DNA of 64,000 bases from Nemophila menziesii (GCA_029959085.1 JARWIR010000003.1:33185505-33249504), one strand, 5' to 3'; positions 37,677 to 50,127 are shown, counted from the first letter of the stretch. Numbers and translations are program-made. The notes: generated by a model not told the origin, from the sequence alone.

Positions 37677-40014
37677 TCAATCTTTTGATTTCCTCACTAT
37701 AGTATCACGTTGACTTCGAAAATGACTTAGAAGTTGTTGTGCCTATCATATCACAAAAAAATTACAAAACATTATCAAATTCAAATTTATTCATAACAAA
37801 ATTAACCCAAATTACGTACCTTTTCTTTTCCTCTTGGAGTACCAGATTGTGATAACGCAACTAATGGTGGGACCGCACCTTCTTGTAAAACAAGTCGACA
37901 ATATTTACTATTATTAACACAAAGCTGTAATAACGTTGAAGCAGCATTTTCTTTTCCTCTTTGAGTTCCCATTTCAACTATCTCTACAAGTAAAGGTATA
38001 CCCCCTTCTTTACTAATTGCAATACAACCCTCAGGAATAGTAGATAAATTCGAAAGTAACGCTACAGATTTATCCACCATTTCATTTTCAGGGTCTAATA
38101 ATTCAACAAGATGTTTAACTGCTCCACTTTGTATTATACGAGCTTTATTCTCATGAAATATCGATAAATTAAACAAAGCTGTAGCTGCATCTTTTTTTCC
38201 TCTAATTGTACCTGTTTGTAAAAGATCTATTAATGCTTTAACACCTTCTGAACGTCCTATTTTTACTCTATACTCTTCCATTAGTGATAAACTAAAAAGT
38301 GTAGCTGCTGCGTTTTCTTTAGCACATGCATTTCCTGTTTTTAATACATGTATAAGTGGTTCAAGTGCACCTTTTTCTGCTATTATTGTTTTTACTTTCT
38401 CGTTAATCGATAGATTTAACAAGGCTGTGACTGAATGTTCTTGAATTATTTTATTATTCGAACGTAATAGCGTGATTAATGAAGTAATAGCACCTGAATT
38501 TCCGATTATAACTCGATTTTCCGTGTTATATTTTGCGAGAAAACGTAACGCTTCAGTAGATGAAGTTTGTAAGTCAATTGATTGACTTTCTAAATCCTCA
38601 ATTAATTGCTCCACGTGTAATTTTGTGGTTAATTCAGAAGAATTTGAATCAGATTTATTTCCTTTATCAGATTCAAACGAAGATCTTGATAATGATAATG
38701 AAAACTCACTAGCATTAGATACCCTTGAAAGATCGGTAATATAATCGACACTAGAAATAGCACTCGATTCAGATTCACTTCTGCTATGACTAAATGAATG
38801 AACATTAAACTCTTCATCAAATCTCGAAGCTTCGTTTTTCAACTTCTCGAGATTATTTCGAACTTCACTACATGTTTTCGATGCAAAAACGTTGCTTTTA
38901 CTAGAATCTACCACCTGTGATAAAATCGGACATTCCGAGGGTTTAATATTGTTTCGCTCAAACCAATTTGCAATCAAAGCTTTAACCGTGAGATTTAAGG
39001 TAAGATTTGTATGTAAGAGTTTTATATGAGCTTTTGGACACACATATAATCCATTATCGAGCCATTTTTGTATCGAAGCTTTCTCGAAAGTTTGTCCCGA
39101 AGCTATAATAACTGGTTCAACCATGATTTCTAAAGAAAGTGGGCAAAAAAACATTGATGGAATTTGAATACCATTAATTGTATTACAAATCCCATGTTTT
39201 GCCATGTAATCACGTATATGCGATATAAGATAGATTATTTCACTGATTATCTCTAAATCTTCTTTCGAATTAATTTCTTCAGCTTTAATTTTCTCCTTTT
39301 CTAAAGCAATACATTCATTTAACATTTCATGCTTTGATGTTAACATGAATGACTCCATTATTGCTATAAGATGCTCAAGTTGAGGAAAATTTCCTTGTTT
39401 TTGACTCTCGAGAGCTTCTTCTATTTGTTCTGATATTTTCTCTAGCTTTAAATTTTGCAGTTCATTCATATAACTCTGAAAAACAGAGACTCAAATCATT
39501 TGCATAAATATATATGGGAAAAGATAAAGGGAGTATTTTTGTTTTTATTTTACCTGAGCCTCTTGTAAACCCAAAGTTGTAGAAGATAATTCGAGTAAAT
39601 TAAGTAAAGTACACGAGATCTTGAGGGATGAGTTACGAATTTTTGTTACTAATCGTGCACTTTGCAGAACCTAAATATATGAGATAAACAATTAAAAGTA
39701 GAGATTTTGCAATATGGTGTAAATAAATGAAAGGTACATACACATAGAATCTTGCTCATCTTTAAGGACCATTTCTCAAGGAAAATTCTAGCTTCATTTA
39801 CAGCTAAATCGAGTTCTTTACATTCTTGACAGAGAGTTTCATCAGAAGGAATCTTGAAGTCAATAATAAGATCAAGTAATGGTTTTAAACTTCTTAAGCA
39901 ATTTGAAACTTTTCCGAAATCTTTTTTAGAAGGCATTTTTGATGTACAACATGTTGCTAAATGGATGAAACGATATATACTGTTTATAAGGCATGATACA
40001 GATGTTAACTCCAT
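37677..40014 (-). CDS. U-box/ARM-repeat E3 ubiquitin ligase (PUB2/PUB4-like)
   Basis: Intact minus-strand gene of four coding exons: 40014-39742, 39670-39554, 39475-37820 and 37742-37677. All introns are GT-AG and phase 0, predicting 703 residues. The N-terminal plant U-box region begins MELTSVSCLINSIYRFIHLA and contains SDETLCQECKELDLAVNEA. The U-box is near residues 235-310 (IPSMFFCPLSLEIMVEPVI, ASGQTFEKASIQKWLD, CPKAHIKLLHTNL, VKALIANW). A Ser-rich linker is followed by about five Armadillo repeats (VTALLNLSIN, ENAAATLFSLS, KDAATALFNLS). The last exon supplies AQQLLSHFRSQRD, the usual family end. The U-box recruits E2-ubiquitin and the ARM repeats bind substrates or receptor kinases. Length and layout fit Arabidopsis PUB2 (about 707 residues) and the related PUB4. 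Exon 3 alone would end wrongly at KVRNLG by reading into intron 3. Confidence 0.95.
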
Positions 40015-40018
40015 TGAT

Positions 40019-40539
40019 CTGTAAAAAATTGAGATGTATTAAAGTTTAAGAAATGAACAAAACTTATGAATTGGTATTACAATACTCAAAATCAATAGGT
40101 TTTAGATACTAAAATATGTTGCAAATCTCATCATTTAAAATGATTCATAAACACAAAAACTGATGAATTATAAAGGAAACTGAAGTTAAAATAAAGAGAG
40201 ATTCTTTGAACAATGAGCTAATAAATAAACAACAGAAACTTATATTTCTTTCACTTCCTCATGTAAACAGTACATACTCTTTTTGAGCTAAATTTGTACA
40301 GAAAAATTTATAACTACACCTATAAAGTTAATTATTTTTCTCCTCTCTCAACAAAATATGCCAAATTTAACTAAGAAAACACCCCTATTAATAGGTTAAA
40401 TTAATATATCAAAAAGTTTGCATCTTTTGCATCAAAACATATTATTATCATGCAAGATTTAGAAAAAACTAATAAATGTATAAATGGTTGACAGTAAAGT
40501 ACTGCAAAAACAAGAAAGGTAAAATGGATAAAACAATAC
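40019..40539 (-). other. Predicted 5'UTR intron of the U-box gene
   Basis: Only four bases (ATCA) separate a TTTTTTACAG acceptor from the start codon at 40014. Upstream a TTTCAG|GTATTG donor sits at 40540/40539. This predicts a leader intron of about 520 bp with the first non-coding exon at 40540 to about 40620. The intron contains AT-rich DNA only. Confidence 0.65.
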
Positions 40540-40620
40540 CTGAAACTAGATGGAGATAACAAGAACAGATCTTGATAAAGAAATGAGCTTTAACATGGGA
40601 AATCCATGGATTTGATCAAT

Positions 40621-41065
40621 ATGATGTATTTTTAATTAATTAATGTAAACCTTTTTATTTTTTCAAGATTTTGCCAACCTTTTTAATAGCCTTCATTGTC
40701 TAGAGAGAGAGTGTTGGAAAGGACTAACAAGAGGTTAAATTTGTGGGGTCGTGTTATGGTTGCAAATTTGCTGTTGGGGTGAATTGATTATTAAAGAATC
40801 GAGGATGTTTAGATAAGAAATCATTTTTATTAAGGAATTTTAACTTTTAGATGATGATTAGGAGATGTTTAGAAAGTAAGGATTCTTTAATGAACTGGTA
40901 AGGGGAAATAATATCCAAGAAGATTGCAGAAAAGTGTCATCATTGTTTCTCCCGACAATAATCTTATAATGACTAATATAGCCCTCGTTTTCGAAAGGGG
41001 GAAACTATTTGTTAGTATATTTTCCTTATTTTTGGTAGAACAAATTTTACATGGGTGAATTATTT
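40621..41065. other. Presumed promoter region of the U-box gene
   Basis: No open frame or repeat is recognisable. The region includes AGAGAGAGTG just upstream of the predicted leader exon. Confidence 0.4.
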
Positions 41066-41069
41066 TATA

Positions 41070-42550
41070 AAGCCTACAATACCTTGGTACACTAAAATAA
41101 GGCCCAACCCCAACTAAGCACTAATAATACGTCAGAACCCAACTAAGAAGGGGAAAAAGACCAAAAACACCCCCCTCTCTTATACTTCTTTTCTTATACA
41201 CACTAAAGAAACCAAAACAAAAACAAAAAGCCTATTAGGGATTTTGAATCAAAAGAATCTATCCTTTCTCTGTACCTTCCCTCTCTATACCCTGGACCAC
41301 CCACCTTCCTCCCCCCACCGCCCCTACGTCTCCCTCTTCCCTCCTTCACCCACCACCATTGAAGACCACCTCCTCCCTCCACCATCGAAGCAGCAGCAGC
41401 ACCACGACGAGAAGAAGCCCACGCCGAGGAAGCCCACATCAGATCTCGACGAGCAGCAACACCACGACGAGAAGAAGCACCACGACGAGCAGCAGCACCA
41501 CGACGAGCAGCAGCACCACGACGAGCAGCAGCACCACGACGAGAAGAAGCCCACATCAGATCTCGTTGCCTCTGCGCTCAGATCCACCACCACCATCGAA
41601 CACTCCACCTCCGCTGCTCTGCGCTCGGATCCACCGCCAACATGTTGTTCTTCTCCCGTTTCTTCTTCGCCGGAGTCCACCATCGACGGAGTTCATCATC
41701 CTTCGTCGCCGGAGTCCACCACCACGTCCTTCGCCGGATTCCGCTGCTGCTCCTCTTTGTTTGCGCCATCTTCGATCTGTTGTTCGAAGGTCCAGACCCG
41801 TTGAGCCCCCTTGGTCCAGCAACCCTTCGATCTTTGTTCTCTTTGTTGTTCCAGCCATAGGTCCAGATCCAGCCATAGGTCCAGGTCCATCCATAGGTTC
41901 AGCCAGTGTCCAGCCATGGGTCCAGCCCATTACATTTCCATGCCTATTTTTTTTGTTGTTGTTTGCCGTGTGAATGTGGTATCCAGCCCATTTTAGACTC
42001 CTCTTTTTATGAAATATTAGTTTCTTTTCTTTTCAAAACTTGGTCTAGCCCTAAAAAAACCATGTTATATTTTGTGTCCAGCCCAATTGGTATATTACCC
42101 TGGTCCAGCCCCTAGGGTCAATATGTGGTATGTTTTAATTGGTTTTTGTTCCTATACATGTGAGAGATTTGGAAATGTGGGTGTGTACGAATTCGAAGGT
42201 CTGTACCGTGGGGTAAAGTTAATGATTTCCGAGTAATTTATTTCCCGAAAGTTAGACATGGACAAAAATCGGACACTCTTAATACCTTGACATGGACAAT
42301 ACCGAAAATTAGGTACAGCCCTAAGTGTATTTGGACTCTATAAAAAAGATTCAAAAACCTTTAAAAAACAAAAAACCGATAAAGGTCCGTACCTATGGAT
42401 ACGGATTCATCCGCTAAAATAGAAATAATAAAAAACGAACTACTGGAAAAAAAAGGAAAAGGGTAGAATTGGGAAAAATCCAACCAACAATTGAAACTAG
42501 GCTTTATTTAGAACAATTTTCTAACTAGACTTTAAAACCTAAGGGATATG
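41070..42550. mobile_element. Mutator-like element relic related to the 52.4-kb element
   Basis: A segment that is GC-rich for this window, carrying CTCC/GAAG-rich, gene-like text and repeated GGTCCAGCC(C)AT motifs (41810-42110). The same kinds of motif, in opposite orientation, fill the element at 52387-54205. Possible ends are TTTATAAAGCCTAC near 41070 and TAGGCTTTATTTAG near 42497, which are inverted. Long overlapping open frames on both strands come from the low stop density of the simple repeats, not from genes. Boundaries are approximate and no target duplication was established. Confidence 0.5.
41398..41552. repeat. 18-bp tandem repeat (CACCACGACGAGCAGCAG)n
   Basis: About six uninterrupted or near copies of CACCACGACGAG followed by CAGCAG or AAGAAG. 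In one frame they would encode repeats of HHDEQQ/HHDEKK, but no start, domain or splice context supports a protein. Confidence 0.85.
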
Positions 42551-42594
42551 GGATTTGGGCTTTAATTTGTAGAATCCTCATTCTACATTTCTTA

Positions 42595-42815
42595 TGACCT
42601 AAAAATATTTGTAAGCTAATCATTTTAAAAGTCATATTTTTAGTTCAAATATATTCAAAACGTTTATTTTTAGGTTATTTCACTAATTTCGTAAGATATT
42701 TCATTGATTCTAAAGACAATTTAGACATTTCAAATAAACTATATGTTTATTTAGGTCATAGATAATGGCTTAAAAGTGGGATTTTCTCTTTTTAGTAATA
42801 GAATGATTCTTTTAC
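42595..42815. repeat. Single arm of an inverted-repeat MITE
   Basis: Matches the left arm of the element at about 46470-46865: 'ttagttcaaatatattcaaaacg...tttttaggttattt', TGAT ATTTCATTGATTCTAA, and CATTTCAAATAAACTATATG. The opposite arm is missing here. Confidence 0.65.
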
Positions 42816-44899
42816 TCTTTTTTTTTTTTGAGATGGTTTACCTTGTAATTTTTTATAAGAAGTAATTGTTTATCTTTATAGTTTGAAAAAAATTAATGAT
42901 ATATATCATCAAATATTATCAATAATATGACATACTTTAATTAAATATAATTTAAAAAAATAAAGAAATATGAAATTCAGAAGATTAACCTAAAGTACCT
43001 GGGAAAAAAAGAGTTGTTGGGAATTAAAACTTTTGATTTAAGAACGAACCTAGTTTAAAGAATAAATAAATAAGAAGGGATGGACTAAAGAGAATGGTGT
43101 AAACCCAAATTTGATTTAACAAATTCTGGAATGGGATATTGATCTCTCTTACAAGTTTGATAAATTTTACAAATCCAAGTGGTATAAGATCATAAGATCA
43201 AGCGGTGTTGGTAGGCATAGACATGAAGAAAGGTGTCCAAAAGATCACTGAAAAGCTTAAAATGGCAATAGAAAGAAAGGCGGGCTTTTATCGTCCGCAA
43301 AATCCAACTCCATAAATCAACAGTCAATAGTCATAGGAGAAGTGATGAGGGTTTCATTGACACATGAAGATTATATGTTAATATGATTGAGATTCAAGGC
43401 CCTACTAAAGTGGGCTCACACAGGGTCATGCCACAATAGCTCTAGAAATCACACATATATTATGCACTAAGATCGACTATATCGCGTCGAAGGCATCGGG
43501 CCTTGAGGTAACTATAGTTGAACTTACCAATTATAAATAAAAATGCTAATGGGAGACGACCCACAGTTTACATACTTTCTTAGGAATAGTGTAGCATAGA
43601 AATATACCGAGAATAATAGAAAAGAAAAAAAAATTGCACTCATGGTCCGGAATTAACAAGAAATCAGGCCTTGGTCAAAATTCAATGACAATTCAAGACA
43701 CCTAAACATCCTACGAACCAGAGTTACACATACAAACAAGTTTGGGGTTCCTTAGAAGAAGTCTGAGTTGTAGAAAATGAAAAGAGAGTTGAAGAATTGA
43801 AGAATTGAAGATTAGACAACAGGGTAGCACTAGCTAGCCTATCTCTCTCCCACCAATATTCATTGACGAAGAGGCAATATTCCACAAGAGGCTTCTAGTC
43901 AAGAGCTCGTCCAATTGTCACCGATTACACAAGTAGGTTATGACTCAAAGACACATACAATGAATATCAATTGCAACAACTCTTTTACTTATTGTTGACT
44001 AGCCTAGTAGGCTATGAGTAGGCAACCAAGAAAGCAACAACAAATACTTTATCCGATTCAGTCCCAAGAACTTCATTGAATGTCATCGACTCCTTTATTA
44101 GGCAACTAATAGGCGATAAACGCAAGGACAATAAAAGAAAGATAATGTTTGGGAGTCAGATCATCACCTTATTTTTGTTAACAAGCACCAGAATCATAGC
44201 TAGCATAACCAAAAGAGGAAACAGATTAACCATGCCTCAAGCTTGGGACGTGAAGATCGGGGAGGTATTGTATTGCTTCTTATCTTAGATTTTCCTTAGA
44301 AATTATTTACTTTATTGAGTCTTTTGGAGTTGTAGGGACACATCTCATATTTATTTTTTTAGGTTAGTGGTACTTGTGCCCCCTTCCCTTCTTCTAAAAA
44401 AATGTCAAAAAATCCAAAAATTAGATATTTGAAAAGTCCAAAATCAAAAGAGCAAAAAAACAAAGATATATTAGTTAAATAGAGAATTTTGAGACTCTAT
44501 GTTTTGAAATGATATATGTGTGCAAGGATTGGTAAAGTTTGTATACATGCATGCATTATTAGTGATCTATTGTTTGCTATCATCGTTAGGGAGAAAGTTG
44601 TAAAGGCCTAATGATCAAGCAACTATAGAGTTTGAATGTGTAGAATGGGAAATACAACTTAGTAACATCCTGTTATTTGTGATTATTTTAAATAGGTTTT
44701 GAGCACATTTTTATAATATTTTAGGGTCTTTGTCACTCTCTCATACCCTATTTGAGCATATTTGAATATTTGTTGATCTCGAATACCTTTTGGTATTTTA
44801 GCCAATTTCATGCACTTTTGTCGGGTTAAGCAATGATACTAATGAGAAAGCCCTTCGAAACAACGTTAGGAATGTTGGGTTCTAATTTCCAACAATAGA
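42816..44899 (+). other. Probable gypsy-derived non-coding DNA (copy D)
   Basis: No gene is supported. At 44315-44385 a GAGTCTTTTGGAGTTGTAGGGACACA block parallels the GAGTCTTTT...GGGGACA block of gypsy modules A and B. This ties at least that part to the protease remnant that follows. The rest is unassigned. Confidence 0.4.
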
Positions 44900-46330
44900 A
44901 TAACCAACCAAACTTAGCTTAGATAAGGTAATTGTTGAGAAGAGAGATGAGAGAAAGGTGGAGAAAGAGGTAGAGAAAGAGTTTGAGCTTTTGGTTAGAG
45001 ATATTGCAAAATACACTGAGAAAGAAGAGACAATTGCACCAAAAGTACAAGAAGAAGAAAGTAAGGTGGAGCCGCCACCTACAACCCCATCAATACCAAT
45101 CGAGTTGAACTTAATTGAGGTAACAATCAAAGATTGGGTTGATGATAATGAGATTAAAGATAAAGCTGCAATGAGTGTAGTTGAGATTCCAACAATAGAA
45201 TAACTCATGAAGCTTAACTTAGAGAACGTGAAAATCAAAGATGGGGTTCAAGAGGTTGGAAAAGAGGATAATAAGGCGGAGATGCCGCCTACATATCTTC
45301 TTGTATCACCACCATATCTACTAAGAAATACATATCCTAGTGGTGATACCAAATCTAAAACATTGGTAGAGAAGTCAAGCCAAGATATTAACATCCCAGT
45401 ACTAGGGGTAATTGAGAAAGAACCTACAACACCGACGGTCTTCAAATAGATTCTTTCCGAGAAGAGTAAGAGTGTAGAGGTCGAGATTGAGATTATGGAT
45501 CATACTAAAGACGGCTTGACAAAATTTCCAAAGAAGCTATCATTAAAGATGCAAGATCCCGGAGCGTTCTACCTCCAAATCAATGTAGGTGGTAACTTCA
45601 AAAGTAAGTGATGTGTGACTTGGGCTTGGGTATATATATCATGCCTAAAGATATGTTTGAGAAGTTAGGCATGGGAGATGCCAAAAGAAGAGACGTCACT
45701 TTACAACTCATAGATCACTCCACGATAAAACCATGGGGAATCATTAAGGACGTGCTAGTCCATGTAGTTACATTAGCTATACCTATTGTTTTTGTTGTTC
45801 CTGGTAGTATTGCGGGCCAAGACGTCCCATTGATACTTGGACATCCATTATTGGTGACAAGTCGCAGCCTAATCGATACTTATGAGGGAACCAAGGCCCT
45901 CCAAACTGAATAAAAATCCAAAACATTCCATTTTGTGGATGAGAAGCATGACGAGTCACGAGAGGACCCAACACTCCGAGTTGTAACCAAGGAAGTTAAA
46001 AAGAAAATCCACCATAAACCCCTGAAGAAGAGAGTGGAAAATGAGTTTGGGGTTGGTGACGAGGTCGCTTGGAAAGCCCCCAAACAAGAGAATATGCCAC
46101 GGGGACGTAAAAATTCGTGGATGGGTCTGTTTTTTGTTACAACAGCTGTTTCGGCAAAATGGATTGATTTCAAATTATAATAGGTCACGAGCTTCGGATA
46201 GTAGATGTGCATAGCCTCACCCGTTGCAAAGGAGACTATATAATCAAGAGATAATTGAGGTAACACGTCAAACTTTAAACGACGTTAAACAAAAGTGATT
46301 TCCGGGAGACAACCTACATCTTTTTTATGT
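44900..46330 (+). pseudogene. Gypsy gag tail and retropepsin-like fragment (copy D)
   Basis: An acidic/lysine-rich gag-tail frame (44958-45203) contains two similar segments: 'EIPTIE' followed by LNLENVKIKDGV, resembling LNLIEVTIKDWV just upstream, so it is internally repeated. After stops at 45203 and 45449 a frame carries PGAFYLQINVGG. A shifted frame (45608-45913) then gives the retropepsin-like core MCDLGLGIYIMP, KLGMGDAKRRDVTLQLIDHS, VPLILGHPLLVTSR. The catalytic D-L-G is present. A basic tail (KEVKKKIHHKPLKKRV) and the LNDVKQK landmark follow. No reverse transcriptase is seen. Several frame changes make it non-functional. Confidence 0.75.
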
Positions 46331-46469
46331 ATTTATGTCTTGGTTTTTGTTTAGATCAGTTGTTTTTAATTGATATTGCAGTAATGAGAAAGGTATAAGT
46401 GTTTTTTATGTGTAGGTGAAGCAAAAAAATGAGTTTGGAGTGAGTTCTATGAAGAATTTCGTGCCCTAC

Positions 46470-46865
46470 CTGTTCCATTTTTAGGTTATATCTATGGCCT
46501 AAAAACATTTTTAGGCCAAACATTTCAAAAGTTACATTTTTAGACCAAACGTATTTAAAACGCCTATTTTTAGGCCATTTAACTAATTCAGTGAGATATT
46601 TCATTGATTCTAAGGACAATTTAGGCATTTCAAATAAACTATATGTTTATTTGGCTGCATCAAAAACTAAGAACTCTATCTAAAGTGTTCAAATTGTCCT
46701 TAAAACTTATGATATATGTTACGGAATTAATGAAATTGCATAAAAATTGGCGTTTTGAATATGTTTAGTTTAAAAATGTGATTTTTGAAACGTTTGACCT
46801 AAAAATATTTTTAAGCTACTGTTAATAGCCTAAAAATGAGATTTTCTCTATAATATATATATAGT
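46470..46865. mobile_element. Inverted-repeat MITE with arms of about 150 bp
   Basis: The left arm (GGCCTAAAAACATTTTTAGG, TTTCAAAAGTTACATTTTTAG, CGTATTTAAAACGCC) pairs with the reverse complement of the right arm (GGCGTTTTGAATATGTTTAG, AAATGTGATTTTTGAAACG, CCTAAAAATATTTTTAAG). The arms are joined by a short centre around 46660-46690. No coding capacity. Ends and target duplication were not resolved. Confidence 0.7.
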
Positions 46866-48048
46866 AGAATAAGTTTTTTTTTTTTCTAAAATGTTCGTTA
46901 TTGTGGAATAAAGATAGCATTTTTCTTTTATCTGCATTTGCCTTGGCATAGTATGTTGCAAGGACAATCCCACTAGTTAAAAGAAAACAAAGCGTTTTCT
47001 GATGTAGGGGCCGGTGCCAAATGCCAACTCAGTCTCAGTTGGATGATTATGATGGGGGTATCCACATTTAATGTATGAAAAAAGGTACATGACTATGAAG
47101 AGGCACTGCCTGCTATAAAAATAGGAGACAGATTCAAGCATTGACCATGAGAAAAGGAAAATTCAGAAAAGTAATTTGATATATAGGAGTAAATTGTACA
47201 ACCAAACTATTTGCAAATAACTCGAATTCAATTTGAAAAAAACTCGTTTAATATTGATCGTTTATTAAAACAAACAAAAAAAGTTTGTACGAAATTGATT
47301 AAACCATGGAATTTCCTGTATGCGAAAGAAAAAAATTCAAAAATTTCAAAAAATTTAAAATATTTAAAAAATTCCAAAAAAAATCATAGACATACATATT
47401 AATTTAATTTATCCAAATATATAAATTTTGATTTTTTTAATTTTTTTAGAATTAGTTATGACGATTTTAAAAAAAATTCACGGACGCGATCGTGTGTTTA
47501 TTAGTTTTTGTTTTGTTCTTTTTCTAATTTTTTTTCATTATTAATGATAAAAGTAATTTGGAATGATGCTAAAGTATCTTATTGCAGAAACTTTTTCTAA
47601 ATAAGTTTTTTAATAGGCATTAATCAACAATTGGTTCTTAAAATTATTAATCTAAAAAATACCGGAAGTCTATTAAAATTGACCCTATAAAGGTAGTATA
47701 GGATCTTACGTGGAATGATGATAATCTGTATAAAATAAATAAAACTTTTATTTCTTTAGTATTACAAATTCATGAATCATAATTTATAAAGCCAAAAAAA
47801 ATTAAATGCCTGTATATAAATTCATATATCTCAAAAGAAATTGGATGCTTTGTATAAGGAATCCAACAAACAAGTACAAAATTAGGAGTACAAGACTTCT
47901 CAGCTATCTTTTCCTCCGTCATTTGAATGAAGAAGACCGTGCTAGATTATGTCTCAATAGAGTTTATACATGAGACATAGAGTGGCATGTAACTAAAGGG
48001 AATGTATTGGAAAAATCTGACCATGGATTATGATACACCTTTAAATAA
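46866..48048. other. AT-rich spacer with fold-back relative; RING gene 3' flank
   Basis: At about 47440-47500 the text AGAATTAGTTATGACGATTTTAAAAA...CACGGACGCG repeats the inner part of the fold-back element near 5997-6032, so a partial relative lies at about 47210-47510. The last about 300 bp (from about 47745, ATTCATGAATCATAATTTATA) is the 3' flank of the RING gene and is repeated at 54285 and 57265. Confidence 0.55.
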
Positions 48049-48747
48049 TCAAACAGCGTAGAGCTTGATAATCTGATCGATCTTGGCTCGGCAAACAGGG
48101 CAATCCCCTTTCCTAGATTTGATCTCGGTCAAACATGTCATGCACCCACTCATATGACCACATGGAACACACGCACCCTCAACTGGCCTTTCCCAACATA
48201 TTATACACAATGAACTCTTTTCTTCTCTAACATCACTTATTTCTGAAGTTTCATGAGCTTTCAAACCAAATGGATAATGAGCTTTTACCTCCTCGGGAAG
48301 TGGAGGAGCTGAAGGAGGAGCTAAAGGAACCAATGTAGGATTATCAAGAGGTTGTTGTATCTGGGTATTCTCGGTTACTTTCCATCCCTTATACTCATCT
48401 TTATCTGGCTCATCAATCCATCCATTAAACTCTGTTTTAGCTGGCGTTTTTAACCACCCTTTGTACTCTTCTTGTGCAGGCTCGTCACCCCATCCACTGC
48501 TGCTCACTTCTGGTGGTGCTGGTTTGCAGGATGAGCCTTTTCCGGTGTTATCCGAGGACTCAATAACACTTTCTCCCCATCCATTATCCCGAGCTTTAAT
48601 GGACTTGTCTAACCAGCCTTGATCATTGATTCCATCAGAACTAATTAATGATCCCCAACCCTGATGACTTGATTTATCGGTACTATTGTCCCAACCATTA
48701 GCTTCTCTTTGCTCAGGAGTGGATTGAACTGAAGCTTTATTCCCCAT
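48049..48747 (-). CDS. GW-rich RING E3 ligase, XBAT34/35-type C-terminus
   Basis: Intact 232-residue frame. It starts MGNKAS, a candidate N-myristoylation signal (Gly2, Ser6). Residues 18-122 carry eight GW motifs (at 18, 30, 44, 56, 85, 97, 109, 121) in acidic surroundings. A proline cluster APPSAPPLPEE follows at 143-153. A C3HC4 RING is at 181-219 (CIICWERPVEGACVPCGH, then CMTCLTEI, CPVC), and the end is AKIDQIIKLYAV. From memory, the RING and tail closely resemble plant XBAT34/XBAT35 ligases, but the ankyrin repeats of those proteins are absent. It is therefore either a short paralogue or a gene with upstream exons. In Argonaute partners, GW repeats can act as AGO hooks; here that is only a possibility. 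Two RING-less copies lie downstream (54.3 and 57.3 kb). Confidence 0.85.
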   Translation of the reverse strand: MGNKASVQSTPEQREANGWDNSTDKSSHQGWGSLISSDGINDQGWLDKSIKARDNGWGESVIESSDNTGKGSSCKPAPPEVSSSGWGDEPAQEEYKGWLKTPAKTEFNGWIDEPDKDEYKGWKVTENTQIQQPLDNPTLVPLAPPSAPPLPEEVKAHYPFGLKAHETSEISDVREEKSSLCIICWERPVEGACVPCGHMSGCMTCLTEIKSRKGDCPVCRAKIDQIIKLYAV

Positions 48748-50127
48748 TTACAGCAATTTCGTACAACGCATAGCCTGAGATATTGGAGAATTACAAACAA
48801 ATTTATTATAAAGAATGAATTCTTATATAGCTAAGCCTAGCTAGTATTTTTTTCACCCCTAACCTAAAAACCCCAGTCATTCCAAACATGGTTGTCATGA
48901 ACTAAATTGATATGAATTAGTATTTAGTTTCCCGCCAAAACGAGCTTTATCGGGTTTACAAGCAATTGACTCTATACATGAATCTAGGTTTCTACAATCC
49001 CTTTAAATTACAAGCAGCTCATTAACAACAGGAAATTGAAGAAAAGTCGAGTCATCTATTAACGTGTGAAGGTGTACAATTTCGCATAACAGTTTTGAGG
49101 AAAAGTAATAATTAAACGAGAAGAGATGAAACTTTACCTCACAAACGTACATATATTGAAGCAGCCGAATTTTTTAGCAGATAAGAAATGAGTGTGTATC
49201 GAGAATTTGGGAGAGATTTTCTTAACATTTTGGACGGAGTAGAATGGAATAGTCTTGTTAAATGGGTTAGGAACAATTACTTAACGGGTTCAATGTGACT
49301 AAAACCCGGTTTTATTTGGTTAATCTCCGAGTAATATATACCATACACCTCCTATTATGGAGTCAATTTGAAAAGAAAAAAAACTTTCTTTATATATAGT
49401 AACATTCGGGAAAAATTCACAGCAGTACAACACATGGTGACATGGGTATATATTTTAGTTTAACGGTATTTTTAGCTATTTCACATAACACTGAGGACTA
49501 ATGATGCAATGTACCTTGTGATAGTAATTCCTAAGCTAAGCCCATGTAGTTGCTTGGTCAAAATTGCCAAATATTGAGTGGGTTGAGATGAAATAAGATT
49601 AGCCAAGGTAGGTTTGACAATTTAACTACCCTTAGAATAATGAACACAAATTATCACTTAAAAGTTATCTGAAACATAATCCAGAGCCACTTTGAAATTC
49701 TTTATTTTAGAGTAAAAAAATGTTTTTAGAATAAAATTCAAAATTTAAGAAAATTATTAAAAATAATTTTGAAATCTAAAATTATTGTAAATGTTTTTTT
49801 CAAAAAACACATATTTGGTGCTTCTCAAAAAAGTACTTTTCAAGGTAAAAAACTCTTAAAATGCTAAAAACACTTTTAAGTGCTAAAAAACACTTCCAAA
49901 CGAGCACTAAATCTTTAACATTAGCTTAAAAATATTAACTCGAGTTATCACTTAAAGTCTACAACATAAAAAGACGAATTTGAATATCATTTCAAATTAA
50001 AATAAATATTTACAAACCAACTTTTTAACGCAAGTATCCATTCAATTTTGATTTTTTTTTCTCCAACCAAAAACGTGAACAAATCAATAAAATTTGGAGC
50101 ACTGAATTCCATATATGGTTCTTGCAA
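48748..50127. other. RING gene upstream region and unassigned DNA
   Basis: From 48748 to about 49400 is the gene's 5' flank, which is duplicated at about 54610-55310. Around 49690-49920 a MITE-like segment contains mirrored AAAACACTTTTAAGTGCTAAAAAACACTTCCAAACGAGC text. No open frame with a domain was found. Confidence 0.5.

Noticed and set aside
37802..39469. Main U-box frame taken as a complete protein ending KVRNLG
   Set aside because: The tail reads through a GTACGT donor. The next exon at 37742-37677 restores the usual family C-terminus, and two upstream exons supply the N-terminus.
41244..41973. Long overlapping open frames on both strands (up to 204 codons)
   Set aside because: They arise from GC-rich simple repeats (CACCACGACGAGCAGCAG and TCC/ACC-rich text) with few stops in any frame. 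No domain, start context or splice pattern supports a protein.
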